Counted from the stretch's first letter, positions 51,144-61,195 are shown. The stretch: 64,000 nucleotides of DNA from Roseateles sp. (GCA_019232985.1 JAFAMW010000048.1:69304-133303), one strand, 5' to 3'. Notes: generated from the letters alone by a model not told the origin. Translations and numbers: made by a program.

Positions 51144-52333
51144 CGCCGCAGCTCCGGCAGGACTTCGCGAAGGCGTCCCAGGGCCTCCTGCAGCAGCGCC
51201 GTGTCGGTGGCGAAACTCAGGCGCAGGAAGCGCGAGGCCTGGGCCGGCCCGAAATCGCGCCCCGGCGTCAGGGCGACCTGGGCGCGTCGCATCAGCTCGA
51301 AGCTCAGATCCCAGCTGTCATTGCAGAACGCAGAGCAGTCGGCCCAGACGAAGAATGCGCCGTCGGGCTCCACGGGCACTCGCAGGCCCATGGCATTTAA
51401 TGCCGGGACGACGAGGTCGCGCCGGGCCTGGAAACTCTGCCGGCGCCACTCGTACTCGGCCAGGGCCTCCGGCGCGAAGCAGCCCAGTGCCGCATGCTGG
51501 GCCACGCTGGACGCGCAGATGAACAGGTTCTGGGCCAGCTTCTCGATCGGCGCTACCAGGTCGGGCGGCACGACCAGCCAGCCCAGACGCCATCCCGTCA
51601 TGCCGAAATACTTGGAAAAGCTGTTGACCGAAATGATGTCGTCACCGAGTGCCAAGGCACTGGAGCCAAAGCGCTTGTCGTAGGACAGTCCCAGGTAGAT
51701 TTCGTCGACGATGCTGACGCCGCCGCGGGCCCGAACGGTGTTGACGATGGCGGCCATTTCCTCGGGCGCGATCGAGGTGCCGGTGGGGTTGCTGGGCGAA
51801 GCCAGCAGCACGCCGCGAGTCTGCGATGTCCAGGCGGCTGCAACTTGCGCGGCCGTGGGCTGGAACCGTTGTTCGGCCGTGGTGGGCAGCAGCACGGCGC
51901 TTGCATCCGCGGCCGCCACGAAATGGCGGTTGCACGGGTAGCTGGGGTCGGGCATCAGCACCTCGTCGCCGCGCTGGAACAGCGCCAAGCAGGCGAGTTG
52001 CAGGGCGCCGGACGCGCCGGCCGTGATGACGATGCGCGCCGGATCGATGTCCAGGCCAAAGTGGCTGGCGTACCAAGCGCTCAGGGCCTGGCGCAAGGCG
52101 GGCAGTCCGGTGGCCGGGGTGTACTGCGTGTGGCCGGCGGCCACGCAGCAGGCGGCCGCGGCTTGAACCGAGTCCGTGGCGGCGAAGTCGGGTTCGCCAA
52201 TGTTCAGATAGATCATGCGCCGTCCGCCTTGGGCGGGGTCGCACAATGGTGTGTGGGCCAGTTCGGCAGCTGCCTTGGCGCACTCCATCACATAGAAAGG
52301 CTCAATGCGATCCAGCCGACTCGCAAGTTTCAT
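51140..52333 (-). CDS. PLP-dependent class I/II aminotransferase
   Basis: The 397-residue fold-type I aminotransferase has NIGEPDF near the N-terminus, NPTG, DEIYLGLSY and the PLP lysine in NSFSKYFGMTGWRLGW; the C-terminal Arg is in RFLRLSF. It resembles aspartate/aromatic-type or bifunctional MalY-like aminotransferases; the substrate is not assigned. The start ATG 52333 lies 31 bases after nusB. Its linkage with nusB and ybgC is shared by other Burkholderiales. Confidence 0.88.
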   Translation of the reverse strand: MKLASRLDRIEPFYVMECAKAAAELAHTPLCDPAQGGRRMIYLNIGEPDFAATDSVQAAAACCVAAGHTQYTPATGLPALRQALSAWYASHFGLDIDPARIVITAGASGALQLACLALFQRGDEVLMPDPSYPCNRHFVAAADASAVLLPTTAEQRFQPTAAQVAAAWTSQTRGVLLASPSNPTGTSIAPEEMAAIVNTVRARGGVSIVDEIYLGLSYDKRFGSSALALGDDIISVNSFSKYFGMTGWRLGWLVVPPDLVAPIEKLAQNLFICASSVAQHAALGCFAPEALAEYEWRRQSFQARRDLVVPALNAMGLRVPVEPDGAFFVWADCSAFCNDSWDLSFELMRRAQVALTPGRDFGPAQASRFLRLSFATDTALLQEALGRLREVLPELRR

Positions 52334-52364
52334 GGGCACGGCATCCAGGCGAAACAGCTGGCGG

Positions 52365-52883
52365 TCAGCGCTCGTTGCGCTGGGCCTGGACTTCCTGCGG
52401 ACGCAGGTCGACGGCAGCGCGATCAAGCACGCCGTTGACATATTTGTGGCCGTCCGTGCCGCCAAAGGCCTTGGCCAGTTCGACAGCCTCGTTGATCGCC
52501 ACCTTGTAGGGAATGTCGATGCAATGCTTGAGCTCGTAGGCGCCTATCATCAGAACGGCATGCTCGATGGGCGACAGCTCAGTGGTCTTGCGGTCGACAT
52601 GGCGGCTCAGCACGGCGTCAAGATCGGGTGCTTCCAGAATGCAGCCGTTCAAGAGCGCATCAAAATGAGCACGGTCGCATTTGTCGAATCCGTCCTGTTC
52701 GCGCATGTGCGCGTCCACCACGGCGGCTTCGTCGCCCGTGATCAACCATTGGTAGAGCCCTTGCATCGCGGCCTCGCGGGCGCGGCGGCGCGCAGACTTG
52801 GGAGGGGCACGCTTGGCGGCGGGTTTGGCTCCGGTGTTTGCTGCGGCCTTGTCCACAGACGGTGAAGTTTTTGCGGTGCTCAC
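52365..52883 (-). CDS. nusB: Transcription antitermination factor NusB
   Basis: Binds boxA RNA with NusE in rRNA antitermination. The 172-residue protein has an unstructured Lys/Ala/Pro head of about 30 residues, then the all-helical core with [31 protein letters not shown], and [29 protein letters not shown]. The start is GTG 52883, overlapping the ribH stop (GTGA). The ribH-nusB pair is widely conserved. Confidence 0.95.
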   Translation of the reverse strand: MSTAKTSPSVDKAAANTGAKPAAKRAPPKSARRRAREAAMQGLYQWLITGDEAAVVDAHMREQDGFDKCDRAHFDALLNGCILEAPDLDAVLSRHVDRKTTELSPIEHAVLMIGAYELKHCIDIPYKVAINEAVELAKAFGGTDGHKYVNGVLDRAAVDLRPQEVQAQRNER

Positions 52884-53344
52884 TGCAGTGCTTTCAGGAG
52901 ATGGGCCATTTCAACCGCCACGCGGGCAGCGTCTGCGCCTTTTTCTTCGACGCGTGCCCAGGCCTGGGCTTCGTTCTCGACCGTGAGAATGGCATTGGCG
53001 ATGGGGATCTGGTAGTCCAGGCCCAGTCGCGTCACACCCGCGCCGCTTTCATTGGCCACCAGCTCGAAGTGGTAGGTTTCCCCGCGGATGATGCAGCCCA
53101 GCGCCACCAGGGCGTCGAACCGCTCGGATTCCGCCATGCCCTGCAAGGCCAAAGGCACTTCCAGCGCGCCGGGCACCGTCACGTGACGGATCTGCGCCTC
53201 GGACACCCCCATGGCGAGCAGCTGTTGCGTGCAGCATTCGGCCAATCGGCCGGTGATGGCGTCATTGAATCGGGCCTGAACCAGACCGATGCGCAAATTG
53301 TGGCCATTCAGGTTGATGGCCTGGCCCTTGTCGGAACCTTGCAT
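52880..53344 (-). CDS. ribH: 6,7-dimethyl-8-ribityllumazine synthase
   Basis: Condenses the RibA/D product with dihydroxybutanone phosphate to lumazine, the penultimate riboflavin step. The 154-residue protein has [20 protein letters not shown] and the catalytic His in GETYHFELV. It follows the ribB-type gene by 22 bases. Confidence 0.96.
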   Translation of the reverse strand: MQGSDKGQAINLNGHNLRIGLVQARFNDAITGRLAECCTQQLLAMGVSEAQIRHVTVPGALEVPLALQGMAESERFDALVALGCIIRGETYHFELVANESGAGVTRLGLDYQIPIANAILTVENEAQAWARVEEKGADAARVAVEMAHLLKALQ

Positions 53345-53366
53345 GTGCGTCCTCGCTGGAAAAAGA

Positions 53367-54461
53367 TTAAGCCTGGCTGCTGGATTGGAAGCCCGTGACC
53401 TCCAGCCCGTAGCCGGTCATGCTGGGCATGCGGCGGGGGCTGCCCAGCAGCTTCATGCGTTGCACGCCGAGCTCACGCAGGATCTGGGCACCCACGCCGT
53501 AGGTGCGCAAATCCATGGTGGCCTTGGGCGCCGCAGCCGTCCCGTGTTGCATGTGGGCCAGCAGGTTTTCGGTGTCGCCGCCGCAGTTGAGCAGGACGGC
53601 CACGCCGGCCTGGGTCTTTTGGAGTTCAGCCAAGGCCTGGGGCAGGGGCCAAGAGTGCTCGCAGTTGCCTGCATCGAGCAGATCCAGCGCGGTGAAGGGC
53701 TCATGGACCCGCACCAACACTTCGTCCTGCGGCAGCCATTGCCCCTTGGCGAGCGCCAGATGGACGCCGCCGGTACGGTCCTTGAAGATGCTGCAGTCAA
53801 ATGCGCCCTGGTGCGTGACCAGTTGGCGCTGGCCCACGCGTTCCACCAGCGATTCGTTGCGGCTGCGGTACTCGATCAGGTCGGCGATGGTGCCGATCTT
53901 GAGTCCGTGCTCGGCGGCGAACACTTCCAAGTCGGGCAGGCGGGCCATGGTGCCGTCGTCCTTCATGATCTCGCAGATCACGGAGGCTGGCGTGAGTCCG
54001 GCCATGTGCGCGAGGTCGCAGCCGGCTTCGGTGTGGCCGGCGCGCATCAGCACGCCGCCGTCTTGTGCCTGCAGCGGAAAGATGTGGCCGGGCTGCACCA
54101 AGTCGGCCGCCTGGGCATTGCGCGCCACGGCGGCCTGCACCGTGCGGGCACGGTCGGCGGCGGAGATGCCGGTCGTCACGCCCGTGGTGGCCTCGATCGA
54201 GACCGTGAAGGCGGTGCCGTGCTTGGTGCCGTTGCGCGTGGCCATGGGCGGTAGCTGCAGGCGCTCGCAGCGCTCGCGGGTCAGGGTCAGGCAGATCAGG
54301 CCGCGACCGAAACGGGCCATGAAATTGATGGCCTCGGGGGTGATGTGGTCGGCGGCAATGACGAGGTCGCCCTCATTTTCGCGGTCTTCTTCGTCGACCA
54401 GAATGACCATGCGGCCAGCGGCGAGCTCGGCGACCAGCTCATGTACGGGTGATATTGGCAT
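53367..54461 (-). CDS. ribB: RibB dihydroxybutanone-phosphate synthase with degenerate RibA-like tail (RibBX type)
   Basis: Residues 1-205 are a complete RibB domain ([30 protein letters not shown]), making 3,4-dihydroxy-2-butanone 4-phosphate. Residues 210-364 align with GTP cyclohydrolase II but lack the three-Cys zinc motif (C-x2-GD-x4-S-x-RC-x-C): the region reads [24 protein letters not shown]. The tail is therefore unlikely to be a cyclohydrolase, and a separate RibA should exist elsewhere. Such hybrids are known in Proteobacteria as RibBX. The 5' end overlaps ribD by 23 bases, so there is no room for an FMN riboswitch here. Confidence 0.92.
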   Translation of the reverse strand: MPISPVHELVAELAAGRMVILVDEEDRENEGDLVIAADHITPEAINFMARFGRGLICLTLTRERCERLQLPPMATRNGTKHGTAFTVSIEATTGVTTGISAADRARTVQAAVARNAQAADLVQPGHIFPLQAQDGGVLMRAGHTEAGCDLAHMAGLTPASVICEIMKDDGTMARLPDLEVFAAEHGLKIGTIADLIEYRSRNESLVERVGQRQLVTHQGAFDCSIFKDRTGGVHLALAKGQWLPQDEVLVRVHEPFTALDLLDAGNCEHSWPLPQALAELQKTQAGVAVLLNCGGDTENLLAHMQHGTAAAPKATMDLRTYGVGAQILRELGVQRMKLLGSPRRMPSMTGYGLEVTGFQSSSQA

Positions 54462-55620
54462 GGGCGTGATTGTAGGCGGGGCGGAGCCTCAATCGAAGAT
54501 CCCCGCCAATGGAATGCACCTCATGCCATTGAAATTCGAGCGCCATGTCCAGAGACGGCAGCGCACCCAGATCGGCCAGGGCGCGGCCGTCACCGAGCAA
54601 TTTTGGGGCCATATAGAGCAGCAACTCGTCAACGCAACCCGCTTGCAGCAGCGAAGCATTCAGCTTGGCGCCGGCCTCCACATGCACTTCGTTGATGCCT
54701 CGCTGGCCCAGGTGCAGCAGCAGCGCCGGCAGATCCACCTTGTTCTTGTGGTCGGGCAGGCTGACCAGGTCCGGACCGGGCGTGTCGGCCTGCCTGGCGC
54801 TTGCAGCCCAGGCCGCCGCGGCTTCGGTTCCCAGCGCGTGGGCTACCAGCACCTCGCCGGGCGGGGCCAGGATGCGTGCCTGGGCGCTGATTTCGAGCCG
54901 GGAGTCGACCACCACGCGCAGGGGCTGGCGTTCAGTCTCGACGAGGCGCACGTCCAGCCGGGGGTTGTCGTCGCGTACCGTGCCGATGCCGGTCAACACC
55001 GCGCCTGCCCGCTTGCGCCAGAGATGCCCGTCGCGACGCGCATCGGGGCCGGTGATCCATTGGCTTTGACCCTCCGGCAGGGCGGTGCGCCCATCCAGCG
55101 TGGCGGCGATCTTCATGCGGACAAAGGGGCGTTGCCGCTGCATGCGGGAAAAGAACCCAATGTTGAGCTCCTGTGCCTCGTTCGCCATCAGGCCCGACTC
55201 AGTTTGGATGCCTGCGGCCTGCAAACGCGCCAGGCCCTGGCCTGCCACCAGGGGATTGGGATCTTTGACCGCGGCCACCACGCGCGCCACGCCCGCCTCG
55301 ATCAGTGCGTCGCAGCAAGGCGGGGTGCGGCCATGGTGCGAGCAAGGTTCCAGGGTGACCAGCGCCGTCGCACCCCGCAAGGACACGCCGAGCGCCTGCG
55401 CCTGGCGGATGGCCATGATTTCGGCGTGGGCCTGGCCGGCCGCCTGCGTATGTCCGATGGCGATGAAGCGTCCTGCAGCGTCCAGCAGGACGCAGCCCAC
55501 GCGCGGATTGGGGTCGCTGACGCCGATGGCCAGGCGAGCATGGCTCAAGGCCAGGACCATGGCCTGGGCATCGCTCAGAAATTGACCGGGAGAGGGAGGC
55601 TGGATGGTGTCTGCAGTCAT
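54439..55620 (-). CDS. ribD: Bifunctional deaminase/reductase RibD
   Basis: The N-terminal deaminase has the zinc motifs HAEIMAI and [11 protein letters not shown]; the C-terminal reductase starts near residue 155 ([18 protein letters not shown]) and includes the [14 protein letters not shown] block. It carries out two steps between GTP cyclohydrolase and RibH. Length is 393 residues. It is the first riboflavin gene of the block and lies 17 bases behind the minor pilin set. ribE is not in the window. Confidence 0.95.
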   Translation of the reverse strand: MTADTIQPPSPGQFLSDAQAMVLALSHARLAIGVSDPNPRVGCVLLDAAGRFIAIGHTQAAGQAHAEIMAIRQAQALGVSLRGATALVTLEPCSHHGRTPPCCDALIEAGVARVVAAVKDPNPLVAGQGLARLQAAGIQTESGLMANEAQELNIGFFSRMQRQRPFVRMKIAATLDGRTALPEGQSQWITGPDARRDGHLWRKRAGAVLTGIGTVRDDNPRLDVRLVETERQPLRVVVDSRLEISAQARILAPPGEVLVAHALGTEAAAAWAASARQADTPGPDLVSLPDHKNKVDLPALLLHLGQRGINEVHVEAGAKLNASLLQAGCVDELLLYMAPKLLGDGRALADLGALPSLDMALEFQWHEVHSIGGDLRLRLRPAYNHAHANITRT

Positions 55621-55637
55621 GACGAAAGTCTACGACC

Positions 55638-56072
55638 TCAGGGTCCCAATGGCGGAGGTTCAACAAAAAGGGCACGCGTGAGTTCGGCCTCGCTGTCGGC
55701 TGCCATGGTGGAAAGCTCTATGGATTCGGTTTGCCCGTCGGGATCTTCCCAGCTGACATTGACCCGTATGTCCCATGCAGAAAGTCCGCCCAAGGCCTGC
55801 GAGGAACGCAGGATGCGGAACTGGGTCGGTCCGGTTCTTTCGCTTGACAGGACGGTGGACTCGTTGGCGGCGGGCGCAGCGTCGCGCAGAGCGTGACGGG
55901 TTTGCTCCGACGATTGAAGCGCCATTTGCCACGCGGTTTGCCGCAATCGATGCAACAGCAATTCCACGTGTGCCCGCGATTGCAATTCGGCGTATGCCAG
56001 CAGTCCCAAACTCAAAATCAGCAGGGCCACCAGCGCCTCCATCATGCTGCTGCCGCGCTGGTCGCCGTTCAT
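55638..56072 (-). CDS. pilV: Type IV pilus minor pilin PilV-like
   Basis: A 144-residue prepilin. Leader MNGDQRG is cut before S8; Glu at +5 and the helix [21 protein letters not shown] follow. The short leader and the [10 protein letters not shown] pattern fit PilV. Minor pilins prime pilus assembly from the tip. The start ATG 56072 overlaps the stop of the PilX-like gene (ATGA). Confidence 0.85.
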   Translation of the reverse strand: MNGDQRGSSMMEALVALLILSLGLLAYAELQSRAHVELLLHRLRQTAWQMALQSSEQTRHALRDAAPAANESTVLSSERTGPTQFRILRSSQALGGLSAWDIRVNVSWEDPDGQTESIELSTMAADSEAELTRALFVEPPPLGP

Positions 56073-57337
56073 GACGAGGTCCAACTTCCTGGCAATGGAA
56101 CAAAGCTGCCTTGCTGAAGGCGCAGGCGCTCCAGCAAGGCTGGGGCGTGATCGAGCCATACCGGGCCGCGCAAATGGGTTTGCCCCAGACAGATCACCGC
56201 GCCCTCGATGCGGGACGTTTGGCCGGCAAGGGCTTGCCAGTCGAGATCTCCGCCGACAATCAACAGGCCATGCAGATGCGCCGGCCCGTCGATGCGCAAA
56301 TCGCCGTCGACAAACAGCACAACCGGATGCAATGCATCGCCCAAGTTCAGCGCACCGTCAATTTGCGCAGGGCCTGGAATGCCCAGAAGCCTTGCGCCGC
56401 CCAGTTGGGCCTGGTTCAGGGCATTGCTGCAGTCCTGCCCACTGTTGCAGTCAATATGACGCATGGCCGCCTGATGCATATAAGCGGCGCGAGGCACGCC
56501 AAATTGCTGCAGGAAGAGCGTGTCGCGCAGCTTGTATTGCAAATGCGGCTGAAAGCTTCGAATCATGGGGGCGGAATTGGTGCCAGACCCAGCGTGCAGG
56601 CCGCTCGTGTTGCCCACGATGTCCGCGCCGGTCTGGACGATGAGGGGCGCTTGCGGCTCAGCGGTGTTGGTGATCGCCGGTAACGCCGCCATCGCATTGG
56701 CGGCGTTGTCGAGATGCACGATTCCCACCGAAAGCAATGCCGCCCGGGGCGGGTTGCGCAAAGCGCTGTACAAGGCGAGATCCTGTTCAACGCTGGCTTG
56801 CGCGGCGTCGTTGTGCGGTGAGTTGCAGATCCCCGGGGCATGAGAACACGCCGACACGGTGACGCGCACGGTCCCCGGTCGACTCAAGCCTTGGAGCCTA
56901 ACCTGAAACGAAGGGCTCGGAGGCCCGCCCTCGATCCCCTCTGGCTTGGGCAGAACGGGCGGGCGGCATTGACAGGTCCAGGCGCTATCACGCATGCGGC
57001 ACACCCCTTGAACTCCAGCTGCGGAGGAAGGCAGTTGAATGCGGCCGGCGGCGTCGAACTGCAAGACGAGGTCTCTATAGAGTTTTGCGCCTCGAGACCC
57101 TTGGGTGTCCGGCTCGCAGGTCTGCGGCCAGACATTCGCATTGAGCATGGCAAGGACCCACGCCGCACCGGCATCTGCGGCGGCTGCGGCCTGCAAGGAG
57201 AATTCGCGGCGCTGGATTTCCTTGGCGTCAAACCAGATCTGGCGGGTCGTTTGGGCCGCCAGCATGGCCGCCAGGAGCAGCATGACCATGGTGGCGGCAA
57301 GTGCCGCCGCGCCACGCATGCACCGAACTGGCTTCAT
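56069..57337 (-). CDS. pilX: Type IV pilus PilX-like tip-complex protein
   Basis: The 422-residue protein has a PilX-type N-terminus: short basic leader, then GAAALAATMVMLLLAAMLAAQ with no Glu at +5. A helix with Ala-rich heptads and a large cysteine-containing globular part follow. PilX proteins are usually ~200 residues, so this one is long. The ATG at 57337 sits 7 bases from the previous stop and behind GAGGT. Assignment rests on the N-terminus and on the position between PilW- and PilV-like genes. Confidence 0.72.
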   Translation of the reverse strand: MKPVRCMRGAAALAATMVMLLLAAMLAAQTTRQIWFDAKEIQRREFSLQAAAAADAGAAWVLAMLNANVWPQTCEPDTQGSRGAKLYRDLVLQFDAAGRIQLPSSAAGVQGVCRMRDSAWTCQCRPPVLPKPEGIEGGPPSPSFQVRLQGLSRPGTVRVTVSACSHAPGICNSPHNDAAQASVEQDLALYSALRNPPRAALLSVGIVHLDNAANAMAALPAITNTAEPQAPLIVQTGADIVGNTSGLHAGSGTNSAPMIRSFQPHLQYKLRDTLFLQQFGVPRAAYMHQAAMRHIDCNSGQDCSNALNQAQLGGARLLGIPGPAQIDGALNLGDALHPVVLFVDGDLRIDGPAHLHGLLIVGGDLDWQALAGQTSRIEGAVICLGQTHLRGPVWLDHAPALLERLRLQQGSFVPLPGSWTSS

Positions 57338-57344
57338 GCTGACC

Positions 57345-58073
57345 TCATGTTGCACAACTCGCGGCAGGTTGAACACCTAAATTCCGCACGGCACTGGAGC
57401 CGGCGAACCGGTACACCAAGCTTGCGTCCTTGCTGGCCAGCGCGCGCACTTCAAAATGCGCGATGAGACCCTGCAGAACGGGAGCGCATGAGGAACAGTT
57501 GCCTGGACAATCGGGATTGATGCCCAGAGGGCGCCTTTCCAGGCGGACCTTGAAGCTGTCGATTTTGTACAGTCCTGGATCTGACAAAGGCTGCCATGCT
57601 CCGCCGAGCAGGAAATCCATGCGCCCATCCTTGAGCCGGAATCCGAAGCGCTCATTGGGGGTGACAAGGTTGTCTTCCGGCGCATATGGCTTGTCCCATG
57701 GCCGGCGGTCATTGTGGCGTGCGTAGCTGTAGCGCAGCACATTGCCCGCTTCGCCAGGGGGTTGCAACTCGAGATCCTGGAAGACCTGGGGGTCGCCATA
57801 GACGTTGGGAATGGGCGCCAGTTGGTCGGGAAGCCAGGCGCCCTGCTCGGCGAGTTCACGCAGGCCGATCCTGGCGATTTCGCGCTGGATCATGTCGGTC
57901 AATGCAAGCAAGTCCTGCTGTATCTGCAGGTCCATCGCCAGGCGCGCCCGTGCCTGCAGTTGCTGCAAGGCCAAGGCCATGGAGCAACCGGCCACCAGCA
58001 GCCCCAGCGCCAGCCCAACCAAAGTCTCCGGCAAGGAAAAACCGGCTTGGACGGTTTGCGGCAAGGGCTTCAC
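57345..58073 (-). CDS. pilW: Type IV pilus minor pilin PilW-like
   Basis: A 242-residue prepilin if the GTG at 58073 is used: leader MKPLPQTVQAG, cleavage before FSLPE with Glu at +5, then the helix TLVGLALGLLVAGCSMAL. This GTG overlaps the pilE-like stop as GTGA, which decides the start; another GTG at 58148 would give an over-long leader. The body contains paired cysteines (NPDCPGNCSSC) and the LLALTDMIQREIARIG segment typical of PilW. Confidence 0.78.
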   Translation of the reverse strand: MKPLPQTVQAGFSLPETLVGLALGLLVAGCSMALALQQLQARARLAMDLQIQQDLLALTDMIQREIARIGLRELAEQGAWLPDQLAPIPNVYGDPQVFQDLELQPPGEAGNVLRYSYARHNDRRPWDKPYAPEDNLVTPNERFGFRLKDGRMDFLLGGAWQPLSDPGLYKIDSFKVRLERRPLGINPDCPGNCSSCAPVLQGLIAHFEVRALASKDASLVYRFAGSSAVRNLGVQPAASCAT

Positions 58074-58516
58074 GAGGGCCAGCAGCTCGGGTGGCTGCTT
58101 TTGTGAACGTACGCGGAGCCAGTCACGACGATGCTCATCGCCAGGCACTGCAAGTCATGGACCTGCGGACTGTCAGGGCGCACGTGGGCGGCAACGGTGT
58201 AGCCCGTCATGAATTTGCCGCCAACATCCGGACTCAGCGACAGTGCGTAATGACGGCTGATTTCCGCAGGCAGCGACAGCTTGGCCAGCGAGTCGCTGTA
58301 GACCGCATGCTGAAGCCGGTAGCGCTCCTGGGCGTGCAATACCGCGGTCAGTGCCTGTATGGCATCGGTTCGGCGCGCCTTCAAGATAAATTGGTGATAG
58401 CCGGGAACTGCGATGGCCAGAAGGACCGCTGTGATGGCCACGGCGATCAGCAGCTCGATCAGCGAATAACCAAACCCTCTGCTTATTTGGCCTATGGGCG
58501 CGCCAGGCCGCCGCAT
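58070..58516 (-). CDS. pilE: Type IV pilin PilE-like
   Basis: A 148-residue prepilin with leader ending RGFG before Y17, Glu at +5, and the helix SLIELLIAVAITAVLLAIAVPGYHQFILKARRTDAIQAL. The C-terminal disulfide loop has Cys in LQCLAM and at the end PSCW, the usual PilE pattern. ATG 58516 has no clear ribosome site and lies 14 bases after the fimT stop, so translation may depend on reading through fimT. It may be a minor pilin rather than the main fibre subunit. Confidence 0.82.
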   Translation of the reverse strand: MRRPGAPIGQISRGFGYSLIELLIAVAITAVLLAIAVPGYHQFILKARRTDAIQALTAVLHAQERYRLQHAVYSDSLAKLSLPAEISRHYALSLSPDVGGKFMTGYTVAAHVRPDSPQVHDLQCLAMSIVVTGSAYVHKSSHPSCWPS

Positions 58517-58530
58517 GGAGGATGCTTGCG

Positions 58531-59076
58531 TCAGCACGATGCGTAGCCCGCGATGGCGGGATCGGTGCTGCAACTGCGGATGCGTCCGGTGATGCCGACC
58601 ACGTGGTGCAAGCCGGTTCGCGTGGCTGCCGCCAGCACCGAGACCGTGCCGGTGCTGCTGACCAGTCCTTGCCGCGGATCGAAGTTCAAACTGGCGACAT
58701 TGCTTTGCACGAGGCGGTTGCTCTCGGCTGCCACCGTGGCCTGCTTGATCCATTGGGAGGTGCCGCCGCATTTGGGCTCTTGCAGCGCCTGGCATTAGCA
58801 ATCGCCTTGCGGACCTCGGTACAGCACATAACAAGTGCCCAACTCATTTGATGAGAAGCCCACTCTCACGACCGAATTCAGTCGTCGGCTTTCCGAGCGC
58901 GCCAGCATCAGGTCGTCCTTGACCTCCTGCGCCAGCTGCTTGAGACGCTGGCGACTCAGCATGTCGTGCCAGGCGGGTAGGGCGGTAGCCAACAAGATGG
59001 CCGCCAAGGCGCCGGACAGCAGCACCTCGATCAATCCAAAGCCTCTGGACTTGAACTGCCCACCTCCCTGCGTCAT
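58531..59076 (-). pseudogene. fimT: FimT/GspH-type pseudopilin with in-frame TAA
   Basis: The first 93 codons encode a prepilin: leader to RG at residue 12, then FGLIEVLLSGALAAILLATALPAW, and LMLARSESRRLNSVVRVGF typical of GspH/FimT. A TAA at 58795-58797 follows GPQGDC. In the same frame the family continues: LQEPKCGGTSQ, SNVASLNFDPRQGLVSSTGTVSVL and GRIRSCSTDPAIAGYASC, to a TGA at 58531. So one nonsense codon splits an otherwise intact gene of about 181 residues. The ATG at 59076 has a GAGGGGG site. Confidence 0.85.
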
Positions 59077-59230
59077 GTCCGCCCCCTCTTTGACGTGCGT
59101 GGCACGAGGGCACAAATCTAGTCGGTCAGGGGCGAGTTTTCGAGTGACTCAGGACTCGGATACTTCAGGTCGGGGCGATGAATAACCAGACAATGTGATG
59201 GGTATGGGCTCGGCCTCAAATATCGGCGGT

Positions 59231-59674
59231 TCAGATATCGCGGATCAGTTGACGGAATTCGTCCACGTCTTCAAAGCTGCGGTAGACCGAGGCGAATCGC
59301 ACATAGGCCACCTTGTCGATGCGTTTGAGTTCGCGCATCACCAATTCGCCCAGGCGTGTCGAGGGCAGCTCGCGGGCGCCGCTGCTCATCAGGGTTTCTT
59401 GGATGCGCGCCATGGCGGCGTCGATCTGCTCGATGCTCACGGGGCGCTTGCGCAGCGCGAGCTGCATGGAGGCGCGCAGCTTGTTGACGTCGAAATCGGC
59501 ACGGGTGCCGTCTTTCTTGGCCACCACGGGCATGGCGATTTCCGCCCGCTCGTAGGTGGTGAAGCGTTTTTCGCACGATTGGCAGCGCCGCCGCCGGCGC
59601 ACCACGTCGCCTTCGTCAGACTCGCGCGTCTCGACGACCTGGGTTTCGTGGTGGCTGCAGAACGGGCAACGCAT
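59231..59674 (-). CDS. nrdR: Transcriptional repressor NrdR
   Basis: Zinc-ribbon and ATP-cone repressor of ribonucleotide reductase genes. Cysteines C3, C6, C31 and C34 form the zinc ribbon, followed by the ATP cone ([18 protein letters not shown]). Length is 147 residues. It follows glyA on the same strand with a 32-base gap, a common pairing. The 154-base gap below it contains no gene. Confidence 0.96.
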   Translation of the reverse strand: MRCPFCSHHETQVVETRESDEGDVVRRRRRCQSCEKRFTTYERAEIAMPVVAKKDGTRADFDVNKLRASMQLALRKRPVSIEQIDAAMARIQETLMSSGARELPSTRLGELVMRELKRIDKVAYVRFASVYRSFEDVDEFRQLIRDI

Positions 59675-59706
59675 TCTTTAGATTCGCCGACAAGGCTGCG
59701 GATGCA

Positions 59707-60954
59707 TCAGCCGTAGACCGGGAACTGGCGCGTCAGCGCGGCGACCTTCTCGCGCACCGTGGCCAGATTGGCCTCGTCGTGCGGGTTGTCGAGCACGTCG
59801 GCAATCAGGTTGGCGGTCAGGCGTGCTTCGGCTTCCTTGAAACCGCGCGTCGTCATGGCCGGCGTACCGAGGCGGATGCCGCTGGTGACCATGGGCTTTT
59901 GCGGGTCGTTGGGGATGCCGTTCTTGTTGCAGGTCATGTGGGCCAGGCCCAGCACGGCTTCGGCTTCCTTGCCGGTCATGTTCTTGGGACGCAGGTCCAC
60001 CAGCATGACATGGCTTTGCGTGCCGCCAGACACGATGCGCAGGCCGCGCTTGGTCAGTTCGTCCGCCAGTGCCTCGGCGTTCTTGACCACCTGCTCCTGG
60101 TAGGCCTTGAATTCAGGCGTCAGCGCTTCCTTGAAGGCCACGGCCTTGCCGGCGATCACATGCATCAGCGGGCCGCCCTGAATGCCAGGGAAGATGGCGC
60201 TGTTGATCTGCTTGGCCACATGGTCCTTCATCAGGATGATGCCGCCGCGCGGGCCGCGCAGGCTCTTGTGGGTGGTGGACGTGACCACGTCGGCATGCGG
60301 CACCGGGTTGGGGTACACGCCCGCGGCGATCAGGCCTGCGTAATGCGCCATGTCGACCATGAAATACGCGCCGATCTCCTTGGCGATCTTGGCGAAGCGC
60401 TCGAAATCAATGTGCAGGCTGTAGGCCGATGCGCCCGCGATGATCAGCTTGGGCTTGTGCTCGCGAGCCAGCGCCTCCATCGCGTCGTAATCGATTTCTT
60501 CCTTGCTGTTCAGGCCATAGCTGACCACCTTGAACCACTTGCCGCTCATGTTCAGCGGCATGCCATGGGTCAGGTGGCCGCCTTCGGACAGGCTCATGCC
60601 CATGATGGTGTCGCCCGGCTGCAGCAAGGCGAAAAACACGCCCTGGTTGGCTTGCGAGCCGGAGTTGGGCTGCACGTTGGCGTTTTCAGCGCCGAACAGC
60701 TGCTTGACGCGGTCAATGGCCAGTTGCTCGACCACGTCGACATATTCGCAGCCGCCGTAGTAGCGCTTGCCCGGATAACCTTCGGCGTACTTGTTGGTCA
60801 GCTGGCTGCCTTGCGCCTGCATCACGGCCGGCGAGGTGTAGTTTTCCGAGGCGATCAGCTCGATGTGATCTTCCTGTCGGCGGGTCTCGTTCTGAACAGC
60901 GGCCCAGAGATCGGGGTCGACGAAGGCAAGGGTCGAGGTCTTGTGATCAAACAT
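59707..60954 (-). CDS. glyA: Serine hydroxymethyltransferase
   Basis: PLP enzyme interconverting serine and glycine with tetrahydrofolate, the main source of one-carbon units. The PLP lysine is in [27 protein letters not shown] and the glycine-rich GGHLTHG are present. The start ATG 60954 gives 415 residues, the usual length. It is followed by nrdR. The mRNA leader is long and GC-rich (see 60955-61195). Confidence 0.97.
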   Translation of the reverse strand: MFDHKTSTLAFVDPDLWAAVQNETRRQEDHIELIASENYTSPAVMQAQGSQLTNKYAEGYPGKRYYGGCEYVDVVEQLAIDRVKQLFGAENANVQPNSGSQANQGVFFALLQPGDTIMGMSLSEGGHLTHGMPLNMSGKWFKVVSYGLNSKEEIDYDAMEALAREHKPKLIIAGASAYSLHIDFERFAKIAKEIGAYFMVDMAHYAGLIAAGVYPNPVPHADVVTSTTHKSLRGPRGGIILMKDHVAKQINSAIFPGIQGGPLMHVIAGKAVAFKEALTPEFKAYQEQVVKNAEALADELTKRGLRIVSGGTQSHVMLVDLRPKNMTGKEAEAVLGLAHMTCNKNGIPNDPQKPMVTSGIRLGTPAMTTRGFKEAEARLTANLIADVLDNPHDEANLATVREKVAALTRQFPVYG

Positions 60955-61195
60955 GATGGATGGTGGCGAAATTTCAGAGGGTAAGGACCGCGAGCGGACA
61001 CCACACACGGAGTTGCGATGTTGTCGGGCTGCCCAGGCGAACGGCTGAAACGCCGCGGACCCTGCGGCCCACGTCGTTCGCGCTTCCCGGTGGTCCACCA
61101 CCTCGGGCTGCAAGATGCAACCCTGATCGCCAGTCGCGCGAATTTGCAGTGTAACGGAGGACGGCGGAGGAGCGGCGGCTCGCGCCGCCCCAGCC
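60955..61195 (-). promoter_or_regulatory. glyA leader with strong hairpins
   Basis: No coding region is supported here. On the minus strand a TACACT (61153-61148) could be a -10, although no good -35 is seen. A strong hairpin follows (CCCGAGGTGGT/ACCACCGGG, 61107-61086), then further complementary stretches (GGGCCGCAGGGTCCGCGGC and AACGGC) before the glyA ATG. I do not recognise a known riboswitch. The length, about 190 nt, suggests a structured 5' UTR. Confidence 0.45.

Noticed and set aside
58148..58148. Upstream GTG as the start of the pilW-like gene
   Set aside because: It would give an over-long prepilin leader; GTG 58073 gives a normal leader and a GTGA overlap with pilE.
58795..58797. 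Programmed recoding of the fimT stop (selD is in the window)
   Set aside because: The codon is TAA, not TGA, so selenocysteine insertion does not apply; a nonsense mutation is simpler.
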